A stretch of DNA of 64,000 nt from Castor canadensis. Its lineage: Eukaryota; Chordata; Mammalia; Rodentia; Castoridae. The stretch is from positions 40,652,853 to 40,716,852 of the forward strand of contig NC_133387.1 in assembly GCF_047511655.1 (NCBI RefSeq), read 5' to 3'. Below the pieces are notes generated by a model. The model worked only from the letters and a program-made list of their open reading frames with translations, had not been told where the DNA came from and searched no databases. Shown in pieces: positions 25,652 through 58,849 of this stretch. The position numbers were made by a program, and so were the translations under genes. The first letter of the stretch is position 1. Each line of letters begins with the position of its first letter.

Positions 25652-26353
25652 CTTCCATTATGTTGTTTCCTTGTGAGTTTCTCCATATGTAATATCACTT
25701 TGTGCTGTCTGCATTTTGGAATTGATTTGTTAAGCATAGCCCCCACTGTTTTTCCCTTGAGACTGCTCCTGCTCCTGCCATTCCCCCTTCAAGCACACAG
25801 CTTCTCCTTTCCATCCTTTGGAGCAGTACCATTCTGTGCTGATACCACATTCTCCCAGAAACAAAACGCTGTATTTTTCTTTCCTTTTATTTCACAGAGA
25901 TTTCTTTAGTTGTCAGCTGATTATAAATTCTTATTTTTGTTTTTCAGTAGAGTTATTCCCTTTTGTTTTATATTAATTTGGGTTAGAAAGAACATATTCT
26001 ACAATATATGCTCAACCTAATATATTAAAAAATCAAAATCCTAGCTGGGTATGGTCACCAGTAATGCAGAAACCCTTAGTTCATTTATTTATTCATACAG
26101 ATATTACAGAAAGAAAAATTCCTAAAGACAGAGTTGCTGGGTCTAGGCAAATGTCTATTAGAAACTGAAATTGCTCTCCAGTGAGGATACAGTTTCCTAC
26201 AAAAGACAGCACAATTAAAAACATTTCCACATTTTTGTCACCTTTGTTTAATATGCATCTTTTAAATATTTTTCAGTCTGAGAAAAATATTTGTATTCTT
26301 TGTGAGTTTAAATATAAATTATCACTCAGATACTTTCACTGACATTGATATCT

Positions 26354-26468
26354 TAGCCAGGCATGGTGGCACACAACAGTTACTCAGTGTCCTGAGACAG
26401 AAGGATCAGGAGTTTGAGAACAGTCTGGGCTACTTAGCAAGACCTTGTCTCAAACTAAAATAAATAAA
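26354..26468 (+). repeat. B1 SINE
   Basis: AGCCAGGCATGGTGGCACAC at the start, CTGGGCTACTTAGCAAGACC in the middle and an A-rich end. Confidence 0.8.
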
Positions 26469-26652
26469 AGAGGATAGAAGTATAGCACATTGTAGATTGG
26501 ATAAATGGATTTGAATTATAGGGAATGGGTTTGTGTTAGTCTCATCTTTTTTAATTTAATCATTATTATGAGTATTATGTTTGCTGTGCATTAAACATAT
26601 TGAAAAGTATATAACAATATACTACATTGTAAAACCTACAGGAAAACAGTAT

Positions 26653-27126
26653 TGTTCCCACTTGTAAGCCTTATGATGTAAACAAATACCATATGGTGCC
26701 GATATACTAATCAGCCAAACCTCAGCTGGTGCCGATATGCAGATCAGCTAAGGCCTGCTAAGGATACTTAAACTCCACTCTCCAAGAGACCATCGCCACT
26801 TCCTTCCGACCAGCAACACGCATCATGCTGATCACGAGCAGTCCCGGACCAGGTGGACCTGACGGTCCACACGGTCCGTCCGATCTCCTGGGCATCCTGG
26901 AGGCCTACTGAGACTGAGAACTAGCCAGCACCGGTTCGGAGCCAGTCGCCGGTGGACTAAGATTCATGTCACAAGGTGAACACAGCTTGGGGAAGGCTGA
27001 GGCGCTGTCAGGTGTTAGATTGTAACTCCCAGCAATAAAGTGTGTGTATGAGCAACTTTGTTTCTGCCTAAATTAACTCATTTACCGCCTGACGGTCAAC
27101 TTTGCACAGTCACCTGCTTGCGACAA
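26653..27126 (+). mobile_element. Solo LTR, CpG-rich, plus strand
   Basis: About 475 bp running from TGTTCCCACTTG to CTTGCGACA (TG...CA ends). It holds two tandem 32-33-bp U3 copies (GGTGCCGATAT...CAGCT at 26695-26727 and 26728-26759), a GATACTTAAAC box, a CpG-rich middle and AATAAA at 27034-27039. Retained CpG suggests moderate youth. I found no matching target-site duplication, and no internal region adjoins it. Class uncertain. Confidence 0.65.
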
Positions 27127-27869
27127 TCATAAATTCACAAACTTAAGAGTAAGCTAAAAAACAATGCTCCAAAATCAGATAATTACATTACCTATGACAT
27201 GAAGTTAAAAATATTGTTCAAAATAATAGTAAACAGACAAGGTTACTAGGCTGCCTTCATGTTCCAACTTTTCAGCCACAAGTAACTTAATCTTGAATAC
27301 ACCTGTTATTTGCACTAGCCTGGGTTCCAGTTGATTCTGGATCCAGCCAACTGGCTTGGCTAAACATCTCTGCAGCTCAACTGGAATCCTGTTAGAGTGA
27401 ACCATACACAATGTGACCAGGTAGTTTGTAAAATGATTCAAAGTGGCACCTTGCTGACAGGTATTTTGTCTGCAGTTCTAGACAAACTAAATAAAAATGT
27501 TCACTGCTGAGAGCAAGTGTCCTTGAGTACTGTATTTCTACATTTGGAAGGTAAAGAGAGAATTTGAACAATGAATGCTAGCACTTAAAATCATGTTGCT
27601 TTACAAAGACTGTTTCAAGTTACCCTGTTTAAAGTCATGTTGATTTCCTTGTAAACCAGTTATTACTGCATACTAAGAAGTCAGCTTTATGCTACTATGT
27701 ATTACAATATGTAGATCTACATGTAGACATTCATACTTACATTTGAAAACTATTTGCCTTTAGTAAGTCATAAAATGATAAAAGCATTTAAGCTAAAATC
27801 CAAAGGTGATTTAAGGAGAAAACTTAAGAATATAAGTAAGTGTGTAGTCTATTCTAATAAAACCTGATA

Positions 27870-28050
27870 GCCAGGTGTGGTGCTGTATCTCTGTAAGCCC
27901 AGCTCCATGGGAGGCAAAGATGGGAGGCGATCCCAAGCAAAAGTTCAAGACTCTACCTGAAAAGTAAATTAAAAGTAAAAAGGGCTGTGGCTCAAGTGAT
28001 GGAAGCACAAAGGCCTGAGTTTAAAACGCAATACCAGCCAAAAAACTAAA
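27870..28050 (+). repeat. Composite B1-ID SINE
   Basis: B1 half beginning AGCCAGGTGTGGTGCTG, then AAAAGGGCTGTGGCTCAAGT and GCCTGAGTTTAAAAC as the ID-like half. Confidence 0.75.
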
Positions 28051-28174
28051 GAAGAGAATAGAAAAGCTGGAAAATGCACTTTATATCAGTTAGTAGGAGT
28101 AGTACTAACAAGGAAAAACTCTTTTGTTCACCACCTGAGTTTCCCAACATTTCTCATCCACAGCAATCAAGCTC

Positions 28175-28350
28175 AAGCCAGTAAACTGGGAGGCTGAGAA
28201 GAGGAGGAGTGTGATTTAAGGCCAGCCTGGGAACGAAGTCCATGAGACCCCATCTCACCACTAGCTGGGCACCGTGGCAGGGCCCTGTCATCTCAAGCTT
28301 TACAGGATGTTGAGATCGGGAAGACAACGTTTCCAGGCCAGCACAGGCAA
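28175..28350 (+). repeat. Two B1-like SINE units in tandem
   Basis: GGGAGGCTGAGAAGAGG...AGGCCAGCCTGGGAACG ends at about 28258. A second unit begins CTAGCTGGGCACCGTGGCAG with GGCCAGCACAGGCAAAAAAG. Confidence 0.65.
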
Positions 28351-28459
28351 AAAAGTTTGCAAGGCTCAAGTTAAATTTTACTTATATTTGCACCTGAGAC
28401 CTACAGCAGATTTTGTGTTTGCAATTGCAGCCAAGTTATGGTTTCACTTATTTATGTAT

Positions 28460-28540
28460 TTATTGTGGTGCTGTGGCTAGAGTTCAGGGCTGCCCACACA
28501 CTAGGCAAGCAGTCTACCACTGACCTACATCCCCTGCCTT
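28460..28540 (-). repeat. ID-type SINE (minus strand)
   Basis: GAGTTCAGGGCTGCCCACAC and CAGTCTACCACTGACCTACA are reverse-complement ID. Confidence 0.7.
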
Positions 28541-28911
28541 AGCCAACTTTTAAAATATAGTTCATTTTGTTTGCTAAGAGATTTTTTTAGGTCCCATCTT
28601 CACTTTAATTTTACTGACAGACTGTATACTTTCCCTTCTGCATCTCTGTAGCCAAACACAGTGCCTTGAATTTAGTCATATCTTAAAGTTTACTGGATCG
28701 AAACTTTGTGTACTCATTACACCATTTTGAGTTCTTGCAATTCAAAGTACCATAATTAGGTCCTTAGATAGATGTATAAAAACATTATTTAAAAAGTCTT
28801 CATAAAGGGAGACCGTAGTAGTAGTATTAGCTACAAAATGCCTTTGCCTTTAATAAATCTTAAAATGGTAAGAGAAGATCTAAGTTGAAACCCAGAATCT
28901 TTTTCTTTCAT

Positions 28912-29118
28912 TTTCTTTTTGCATACTGGGGTTTGAACTCAGGGCCTACACCTTGAACCTCTCCCCCACCCCCTTTTTTTTGTGTTTGTGTGTGTGATGG
29001 ATTTTTCGGGATAGGATCTGGAGAATTATTTGTCCTGGCTGGCTTCCAACTGTGATACTCATGATCTCTGCCTCCTGAGTAGCTAGGATTACAGGCATGA
29101 GTCACCAGCACCTGGCTC
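28912..29118 (-). repeat. Composite B1-ID SINE (minus strand)
   Basis: Plus strand starts with reverse ID (ACTGGGGTTTGAACTCAGGG), then a T-rich linker and reverse B1 ending ATTACAGGCATGAGTCACCA. Typical of the composite family in this window. Confidence 0.85.
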
Positions 29119-29461
29119 AGACACATTCTTGAAATCAGTGTTGGTAAAGTAACACTGAGCAAGCACCTACTGTTTATCTAAACAGGTTTTTCATATTGAC
29201 CATTGTAAATGAAAGACTGTGAAAACATTACATGGTTTTTAGATTCTGTAAAAATCTAATGACGTTCTTTTGCTGAAAAAAAAACCCGTATTTGGATTAT
29301 AAGTAAATGAATGCTGCAGCAATTATAAAACAGTAAGAATCCCTGTTCTAGTAAGCATACAGACAAGAGACAAATCAGTATTCATGTGCAGCACCTTAGA
29401 TATGTGCAGGGAATTTATGGTACAGGGGTGCTAAAGTACAGGTTATTTATTTACTTATTCT

Positions 29462-29578
29462 TTTGAGACAGGGTCTTGTTATATTGCCCAGGCTGGTCTT
29501 GAACTCCTGTGTTTGAATACTCTTACTGCCTCTGCCTCCTTGAATGCTAGAATTATTAGGTGTGTATCCCCACCCCCA
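29462..29578 (-). repeat. B1 SINE (minus strand)
   Basis: TTTTGAGACAGGGTCTTGTT and CCCAGGCTGGTCTTGAACTC are reverse-complement B1. Confidence 0.85.
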
Positions 29579-30498
29579 GATTTATTTATTTATAAACTAG
29601 ATACAGACTCAGCTAGTATTTTTAGGGAGGAAAAAAAGGCAGCAAAGGTTATGTTTTTAAGTGAATTCTGACATAACATATATGTTCAAATTATGTAATC
29701 TTAGGAAATTCCTTATCTCAACTTAAAAATACCAAAAATCCAGGAAGGTCAAAAATAGACAATTTCTTATTTTTGTATTTAAATAAGCATTCTCTGTAAA
29801 AACAATACAATTTGAACCTTCTTTTTATTTTCACATTGGTTATTCTAGCAATATTGCCTTTTACAATTGTTCTAAACACTAGAAAAAAAGAATTACTGAC
29901 AAATTATCAATAAGGCAGAAAAGTTGATTTTGTGTGTTTGGGAGGGGCATTCATTTATATTTAATAATCAAATACCTGAAGCAGATCTGGGGTTAGAATT
30001 CTTTGTACTTGATCTGCTCAGGGCAATTTTCAAAAAATGTTATGAATAGTATATGCTCTTCCTGATTCTTGAGTTTATGAAACAGAAATAAATGTTGGCT
30101 TCTTCATTATGAAATCGGTTTATGATGGTAATGTAATGTATGAAGTCCCAAACACTTTAAAAATTTCCTTCTCAAGACTAAACACTTGAAAAATAGGGTG
30201 AAAGGGGAAGTCACTACTTAGAGAATCAGGAATTACATTTTTCTCTTATCATTTTGAAAGCAACTTATAAAATATAAATTTGAACTTGCATTTGCCATTT
30301 GTGAAATATGCTTCAATTATAAATCAAAAGTTTTACTAGATGATAGTTATCCCAAGACTGAAATGCACTGCTCTGCAGGTGGGTGCCCAGGGATCACTGG
30401 AGTGAGATGAACTGTCTAGAAGGAACTAAATCACTGCAGCCATGTTCTGTCACATATTGGGGTCCTATGTAATATGCTTTTCAAAAACTAAATTTCAG

Positions 30499-30842
30499 AA
30501 CCAGACACAGTGGTTTACACCTGTAATCCCAGCTATTCAGAGGTAGAGATTGAGATGATCATGGCTTGAGGTTAGCCTGGGTAAAACTTTAGCAAGATCC
30601 TATCTAAATCAACAAGCCAGGCTGGGTGGTGTGAACTATAATCCCAGTTACACTAGGAGGGGAAGAATTGAGGTTTGAGACTGGCCTTGAGCGAAAATGT
30701 GAGACCTATGCAAAAAATAATTAAAAACAGAAAGAGTGTGTGTGGGGGGGTGGAGCATGGTTTAAGTGGTACAGTATCTGCCTAGCAAGCACGAGGCCCT
30801 GAGTTCAAACCTCAGTGCCACCAAAATAAAACAAAAAACAAG
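30499..30842 (+). repeat. Triple SINE array B1-B1-ID
   Basis: First B1 at about 30499-30620 (ACACCTGTAATCCCAGC), a second at about 30621-30720 (AGGCTGGGTGGTGTG...ATAATCCCAG), then an ID unit at about 30750-30830 (CCTAGCAAGCACGAGGCCCT, GAGTTCAAACCTCAG) with an A-rich tail. Confidence 0.8.
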
Positions 30843-30935
30843 TAAATTTCACAACTGAAAAAACAAATTCAGAAAACCACTAATCAAAGGAACAGAAATG
30901 TAACAGAAAAGAAGCAGCCTCAGGTAATAACCTTT

Positions 30936-31056
30936 TCTTACCTTCCCCTTCCTGTTTACTTCCTTCCCTCCCTCTCTCCCTTCCTTCCCTCTTCTTTTCT
31001 CCCCCCTCCCTCCTTCTTTCTTCTTCTCATTCTTTTCTTTTCTTTCTTTCTCTATT
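30936..31056 (+). repeat. Polypyrimidine tract
   Basis: About 120 bases of CCTTCC/CTTTCT repeats with almost no purines. The Lys/Glu-rich minus-strand open frame here is a by-product. Confidence 0.85.
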
Positions 31057-31788
31057 ATTTTATATTTTTGGCACATTTCCTTTAATTTCAGGCCATGCTC
31101 CTTGGCACAAATTCTAAATTCACAAAAGGCATTTGAATAAATGTTGATTAAAACAAGAGTTTAAAAAAGTTTTAAGATCAGCTTAAAAGAAAAAGTTGTA
31201 TTCAAAAACAAAAACAAATTTTCTTTGAGACTAGGTAATTCCTTTAAAAGTACATATTTCATAAAAGTTCACCAAATGTTTGAGTAAATTTCTTGGGAGA
31301 GGGAATGAGCAGTGGAATTCCAGCTGACATTGAAAAAAGATGGAGTGGGAGTATAGAAGAAATGGCCAAATGATTTTATATATATATATAAAAAAAAGGT
31401 CACAGAATAGGCAATACATTATGTTTCCAAGGCATGGCAAATACCTCAGTTTGGATGGACACAAGTGACAGGCAATAAGAAATGATGAGATTGTGAATTT
31501 AGGCAGAGAATACAAGGTTTTGGACAACAGAATAAGGACTTAGCCTTTGTTCAGTATAAAATAAGAAAGTAGTAGCTTGTAGACATTTTAGGTATGACAT
31601 TCCAGAGATATTACATAAGTGCAATGATAGGAAGCCATGGTGGATGAAAGAGAAATCAAAGCAATGAAGTTCAGATAAGGTCTATATGGATTAAGAGCTT
31701 AGAGCTAAAAGAGTATCAGGATTTACACTGATGGGTTTATGTAAATGGAATTTTAAAAGAACAACCAAAATATGTGACTGACACAAAT

Positions 31789-31794
31789 TTTATT
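31789..31794 (-). terminator. Candidate distal polyadenylation signal AATAAA of TMEM106B
   Basis: The minus strand reads GAAAAATAAAATTTGTGTCA, with TTTTGGTTGTTCTTTT a little further on, which suits a downstream GU/U-rich element. The distance from the stop (about 5.4 kb) matches my recollection of the human 3' UTR length. Confidence 0.55.
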
Positions 31795-32957
31795 TTTCAT
31801 GCTAAAATTTTTACAAATTGTATTTTGTCATACACAATTACAAGAGTAACAGTTATAACTGAATTAAAAAAATAACATTTGGGGGTATTACTATTAATTT
31901 ACTACTGTCATAAGCATGGTTGTTATATGAATAGCAGTAATTGCTATAATTACAGAAGTACTCAATTAGTAAATTTAACAACAGTGCCATGATAGAAGCC
32001 ACTATATAATATAAACAAAATATAAGTGTCAAATGTATTTTCATACTCTATATTCCATAATTAAGAGTTCAGGGTTAGTGTCTAGTAATACCATCATTCG
32101 AATGTCTGACCAAGTGGGTCCAAATCATTTTCTAAAACCTTTTTTGTTTAGTTCTAAAGGAAAATACAAAACATGCAGCCATGGGTTCCTGCTACTCCAT
32201 GCCTAAAGCCAGCCATTCCATGAAGGAATTTGTATCTCTTGCATCATGGTGTTTGTTCCACCTCATACGACTTAACTGAAAGATATGCGTTTAGCCCTCA
32301 GAACCACCTCAGTGACAGCACAGCAGTGGGTGAGTACCTCCCAGGCTCCTAGGCTCTGAAATGCTGGGGAGTGGGACAATGTGACCTGTAATAGTCTACA
32401 TGGTAGTAATACTACCTTTTGGCCATTGGCACAATACTAATCCTTTTTGCTTCTTAGTATACAAAATATTCTGAAATGTTTCTCTTAAACACATTACAGT
32501 TAATGTAATTGAACAGAAGGCAACAACTTCCTTCTAGAGTAGTTAGATTTACCTATAAAAACTTGCTACATATCTGTTAATTTATGGAATATTTTGGGGG
32601 TCAAATTCAGACAACATTATGTTCATGACTTCAAAGTCTGTGCTAAACACAAGTAAAAAGAATTACAAGCACAATCAAATTAGCAATTTTAAAATGGAAG
32701 TTCCATTTTTATCCCTATAGCAATCATTTTTGATTTTATCCAAATTAAGGACAAATTTCAAAACTCTAACTGTGGAAATTTGTTTTCTAAGGAAGCACAA
32801 AAATATACAAATGTTAGTTCTAATCAGAAATTTCAGTTGGCAAGTGAAAATTTTTAGTTTATTATAAATAAGTCTGGGATTCAGAATTTAAGTTTTTGAT
32901 CCAAATGCATCACAAATACATTGTTTTGATGTAAAAATAAAAAATTTAAAGAATGTT

Positions 32958-32965
32958 TAACAGTC
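32958..32965 (-). promoter_or_regulatory. miR-132/212 seed match in the TMEM106B 3' UTR (8-mer)
   Basis: The mRNA strand reads GACTGTTA, a full 8-mer match to the miR-132/212 seed. It lies in the distal half of the 3' UTR, so it would be lost from transcripts ending at a proximal poly(A) site. Confidence 0.45.
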
Positions 32966-34473
32966 TTTTTACCCTACATCTCAAACACATGTATTTTCTT
33001 AAAATCATATAGGACAAACATTTCACTTAAAATCTAATTTTACACAAAAATGAGAGAAAAAAAAATCTAATTACTCTTAGATGTACTTGAGGAAAGTACT
33101 TGCTGTTTCCAGATACTGTGAGCTAAAATCTCTACCTGATGACATGGGAAGCAACTTTTTACTTATAAACAAATAACCTGAAATTCAACTCACAGTGCTT
33201 ATCAAAGAAGATTGTTATGTATTTAAAAAATTTAAAACTTCTATCTTTTAAAAAGTACCTAACTGAATGAATCATCTTAAATTAGGAGTAATTGCAATAT
33301 AAAGAACTGTTTATTCTAAGTAGTTTTTTAAAAAAAGAAAATGGAATAGAGTTTTTGACAAGCTCTCAAATGAAATATCCAGAATTATACTCGGATAATA
33401 AGGCTAAGAACCACAAAGGATTCATTAAAGTGTCAAGTCTCTTAGTATGTTACTTTTATTGTGTTTTGACAGTTACCCATGTTTATACTGCACTGTGCTA
33501 TTTCCAAACTACAAATCATAAGATCTGAAGTTACATCTTCTTCCTGTAAACTTTTTAGAGAAAATAACGACCTCATTAGCCTAAGCAAACAAAAAGGCAC
33601 AGAAAAACTGCACAAAAATAAACTAGAGCCAATTAAATATTAACACAGTAAAGATGGTCATTTAGTGATTTCAAGAAATTTATCTGGTAGCTAACATTTT
33701 CATACTGTATTTCAAATCTCAAATGTAATAATTTCTGTTATTTATAAATAACCCTGATAATGTATTGGTTTTTTCTTTATTGGAATGATAAATAAGTAAT
33801 AAATCTTAACACAAAATTAGGCAGTAGGTTATGGTCCAAATTATTCCTCAATTGTTCATTCATTCCCCATTTAAAATACTTCAGATAGCAAAGCTAGTAA
33901 AATCTTATGCCATCTACCGTTTTGATCATCACTATTAACTATGTGAAATTTTCCTTTAATTTTTTATCACACTAACCTGAGTTAACAGGGCTTTCCAATG
34001 AGAATTTTAAATGATAGAGCACAGATATGGGAGACAAGGAAGCCCTTTCTGGCCCCAATTAAACCATTTACTAAATATGTGATCTTAAAGCATGTTCACC
34101 ATGCTTCTCTTTTCCCTTCTAGAAGATGATGATCCTGTCACCCTCCTTTGGAAAGTCGTAAGACAGACACACAGGAGAGCTCTAAAAACAGCTATTGTTT
34201 TTAGATACATAATACATAATATCGATACATAGAGGCTTATTACAGTGTGGGATCTGGTTAGAAAGACCAGGCTATTAAAGTGTAACTTAAGAGAAAGTTA
34301 TTCCTGAAACTATCAGAAAAAATGTAATATCTTTATCATGTTTCTGTGTAAGTTCTAAGAGCAGTTATAAAAATATATTAATACCTATTCTATTTCCACG
34401 TAATAAACCATAGTGGATGCTGACCCAGAAAAACTAAAAGCCTCATACATTCTTTTCAGACTTTACTTGTTTG

Positions 34474-34558
34474 TTTATTGGCAGTTCTGGGGTTTGAACT
34501 AAGGGCCTTTTGCTTGCTAGACAGGTGCTTTACCCCTTGTACCATGACCCCAGCCCTC
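34474..34558 (-). repeat. ID-type SINE inside the TMEM106B 3' UTR (gene-sense)
   Basis: TCTGGGGTTTGAACTAAGGG and TTGCTAGACAGGTGCTTTAC are reverse-complement ID. It has the same orientation as the TMEM106B transcript. Confidence 0.8.
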
Positions 34559-35271
34559 CAGAACTTTTTTATGGCTCTAATTTTGATTCTTCAAATTATG
34601 TTTCTATGGTTTTATTAACATAGCCTATTTTGTTTATTCTGGTAGTTATTTAACTTTTTCTGAAACTAGTCCCGGGCAATCTTTATTTTTCTTCTGTTCT
34701 TGGTCTTTTATTTGTCATAATTCTAGTTTGTTTGTTTTTTTTTCTGACTCAAACTCCACTGAAACTATATGTAATAAAGAATTTTCAATTTAAGAGTGAA
34801 GAAAGGAGATTCTGAATTAAGTCAGTTAGAAGCAAATGGAGATACTATGCCTGCACTCTGAAAGGACATAAGAGCCACAGATCATCAGACAAATCTGTTT
34901 AATTTATACTATGTAACCTGCCGAGGTTAATGTGCACAAAACAGGAAAACAGTATTTTATGAAGCATATCTAAAGGACGATGTACATGTAGGTGAGGCAT
35001 GAAGACAGCATGTGTCTTAACACTTTATGGCTTTCTACATAGAGGGTCACTGAAATACCCTAGTTTCCTAGGTAGATGTGAAACTACATGGGTGCCTGCT
35101 CAGGCATGGAGAAACAGATCTGGAAGCCCTACTGTAGATACCAGTTATTTTCGAAGTAACAGAATTAGAAATTTTGAGGCAAAAGAGGAACCTAGTTCAT
35201 TCACGATGTAAATCATGTCAAAATGAGAAATTTAGGGAAAATGAAATGAAATTGATGTGAAAGACAGAAAC

Positions 35272-35454
35272 ATCTGGGCATGATGGTGAATGCCTGTAAT
35301 CCCAGATACTTGGGAGGTTGGAGACAAAGTTAGGGAGACCCCTTACCTCAAAAACAAAACACAAAGGGATGGGGCATGGCTCAAGTGGTAGACCACTTGC
35401 CTAACGTGTACAGCCGTGTGTTCAATCCCCAGAACTGTGAAAAAAAAAAAAAAG
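35272..35454 (+). repeat. Composite B1-ID SINE inside the TMEM106B 3' UTR (antisense to gene)
   Basis: CTGGGCATGATGGTGAATGC (B1 half), GGCATGGCTCAAGTGGTAGA (ID half) and an A14 tail at 35439-35452. Opposite in orientation to the transcript. Confidence 0.85.
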
Positions 35455-36348
35455 GAAAATCTATATAGCAGGACAGTGTACAGTTTGAAGAAGAATAAGA
35501 GTAGCCAGAAAACATGACAGAACAAAAATTGAAATAAAGGGTTAGAAAGTCCTAGTGATTTGAGCTTTCTAATAAGGATGGCTAACCTGGCAGTGGATTA
35601 AGGAAAGGCTAAATAGAAGAAGAAGAAAAACAGTACATTTACCAATTTAAAATGTTCATACAGAAGTCCATGGAGAATTTGACAAGAAGGAAAGACATGA
35701 TTTTATATTTTAAAGTTGAGAGAACTGGGCTGGTAAACAGGCTATCTTCTAGACCTAAATTAGGCACTTAGGGTTGGGGGAAGAGAAACCTGACTTTTGC
35801 CACTAGGGAACAGAAAGAATTGAATACCTCAACCCACTTACTTCTTTTGGGTATCACGGTCAGCAACTAAGCTCAATGGTATGTATTCAAAAGGTCCTTA
35901 GCACTTGGTAATAAAGAAGGAAAAAAGATCTAATGGAAAATGGTACTGAAAACATAAAACAACAAGTGAACAAGTAAAAAATTTATATTTGATAACACTT
36001 AAATCAAAAGACTAAAAATGTAACTGCTAGAGGCATCACATCAATATGACGTACAAAGTGACCACGTTTAAAAGCACAATGTTTTATTTTGATATAGCCA
36101 CCATTATTTAATGATAGAATTTCTTGAGTAATTTCTATCAAAAAATAATATTCTCCTCTAAAACATTCATGAAATTGATGACTGAGTCCTAATCATTGTG
36201 AAAAGTGTCTATACCATTTTTTAGTATTAAAAGCAACATAAAAAAGTGAAGCATCAACATCTTTTATTTCAAGTGTATTTTATGTCAGATCCAACACATA
36301 ACTGGAACCTATTCAGACTCTCTAGGTTTATGAATTTCATTTTCCTGT

Positions 36349-36360
36349 TTTATTTTTATT
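36349..36360 (-). terminator. Tandem AATAAA hexamers, possible proximal polyadenylation site
   Basis: Two adjacent AATAAA motifs on the minus strand about 0.8 kb past the TMEM106B stop. Use as a poly(A) site is not shown; the 3' UTR is AT-rich and such hexamers arise by chance. Confidence 0.3.
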
Positions 36361-36798
36361 ATGAGCAATCTGCTTTAAGGTTGAGTTTGTACCACTTTCC
36401 TTGACATTTATCAAAGCTGTATAAAGGCCATGCAGTTGCAGTGTATTTACAGTACCATACATTAAAGGACTATGTTTGAATATCACACAAAAATTTCACA
36501 TAGAACTATTATGAAAAGAAATGTCAAATACATTATTTAGAGGCTTAAAAAATTTAGGTACAGAAATTTTTAGAGATTATTTTGGTTGATAAATGATATG
36601 CAATCACTAGCTTGAAATGACAAAAACATGCAAATGAGTAGAATTTCAACAAATTAAAAGCTAAAAATGTTTAGCTAAAAGGTAAAATATGTAGTTTATA
36701 TACTACCATGTTACAATGGGCATTTATAAAACAGGAAGAAAAGTTAATTTTTAAAAAGTCCTTTGTGAATAACAGGCTCTTAGTAATTTTTTATAAAA

Positions 36799-36805
36799 AA
36801 CAGTC
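36799..36805 (-). promoter_or_regulatory. miR-132/212 seed match in the TMEM106B 3' UTR (7-mer)
   Basis: The mRNA strand reads GACTGTT, complementary to the miR-132/212 seed. Human TMEM106B is known to be repressed by this miRNA pair through its 3' UTR. The site lies about 360 nt after the stop. Confidence 0.5.
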
Positions 36806-37167
36806 AGAAATTAAGTTTCTCAAATTATGTTCATTGCCAAAATTATTTTGTCACTAGAGCATGGATTGGCTGCATGACTTTTAAATAATTATTTATTATA
36901 CTAGAGAGGAAGTCTCAGTTTTTCTCTTTGGGGATGTGGGATGTAAGAAAACCAACCACTAAATTTATTTCAAGTAAGATATCTTGGTACCAATGTATAC
37001 TTAACACAGAATGGAGAGCTGCAACAACTGCAAGCCTACATTCTTTTAACTGAACTCTTAAAACAGAAGTGTAAACTTTAGGCTGTTCAATTTAAGATCT
37101 CCTATTTGGAAGTACCTCATGTTTAAGAGTTCAGAAAGTACCATCTTCTCTACCTGCATCTCGGTTT

Positions 37168-58504
<21,337 letters not shown>

Positions 58505-58700
58505 CGGCATGCGGGGCGCTGCGCAGTCCCGGGCTGCTTCGGCGCGGACAGGCCCGAGGACGGGGTCGCGGAGTCCGCAGTCCCGGGTGCCGGGGTTGGA
58601 GCGCCGGCCTGGAGCGCAGGGCAGCCGCGGAGTTGGGAGGAGGAGGGGCGAGCATCAGCTGAGCCCGGGACGCTGCTGCAACCTGCGCCCGCGCCTGCGC
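58505..58700 (-). other. TMEM106B: TMEM106B non-coding exon 1 (predicted)
   Basis: Inside the CpG island the minus strand has a strong donor, GCATGCCG|GTGAGCG, with GT at 58504-58503. It would join the exon 2 acceptor at 56309. The resulting first intron is about 2.2 kb. The 5' end cannot be fixed from sequence; about 58.65-58.75 kb is plausible. The exon ends with an upstream ATG in a weak context. Confidence 0.55.
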
Positions 58701-58849
58701 ACAGCGGCCGGGCGGGAGCCTGCCTCCCCTCCCCCACGCGCACCCAGAAGAGCACCTGCGGCTCGACGGGAGCTCCCCGGGTCATCCCACCGTCGTGGAC
58801 GTCTCCGGGCTTCAGAGTTTGGCTGCCCTACTTCTGCATGGCTTAAGAA

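Larger units (their letters stand above)
10272..31760. other. Intergenic downstream of TMEM106B, no protein-coding gene seen
   Basis: Between the listed repeats this long interval is AT-rich with only short, motif-free open frames. I saw no splice-bounded coding segments from the next expected neighbour in mammals (VWDE, by human synteny), so that gene must lie beyond the window. Confidence 0.55.
31770..37167 (-). other. TMEM106B: TMEM106B 3' UTR (probable extent)
   Basis: About 5.4 kb of AT-rich sequence follows the stop codon. It has no competing gene and few repeats apart from two SINEs (35272-35454 and 34474-34558). The human 3' UTR is also several kb, about 5.4 kb as I recall. The lower limit is set by a canonical AATAAA at 31789-31794 followed by a T/G-rich stretch. 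Tandem AATAAA copies at 36349-36360 could give a shorter form. Two miR-132/212 seed matches lie inside it. The exact end is inferred. Confidence 0.6.
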
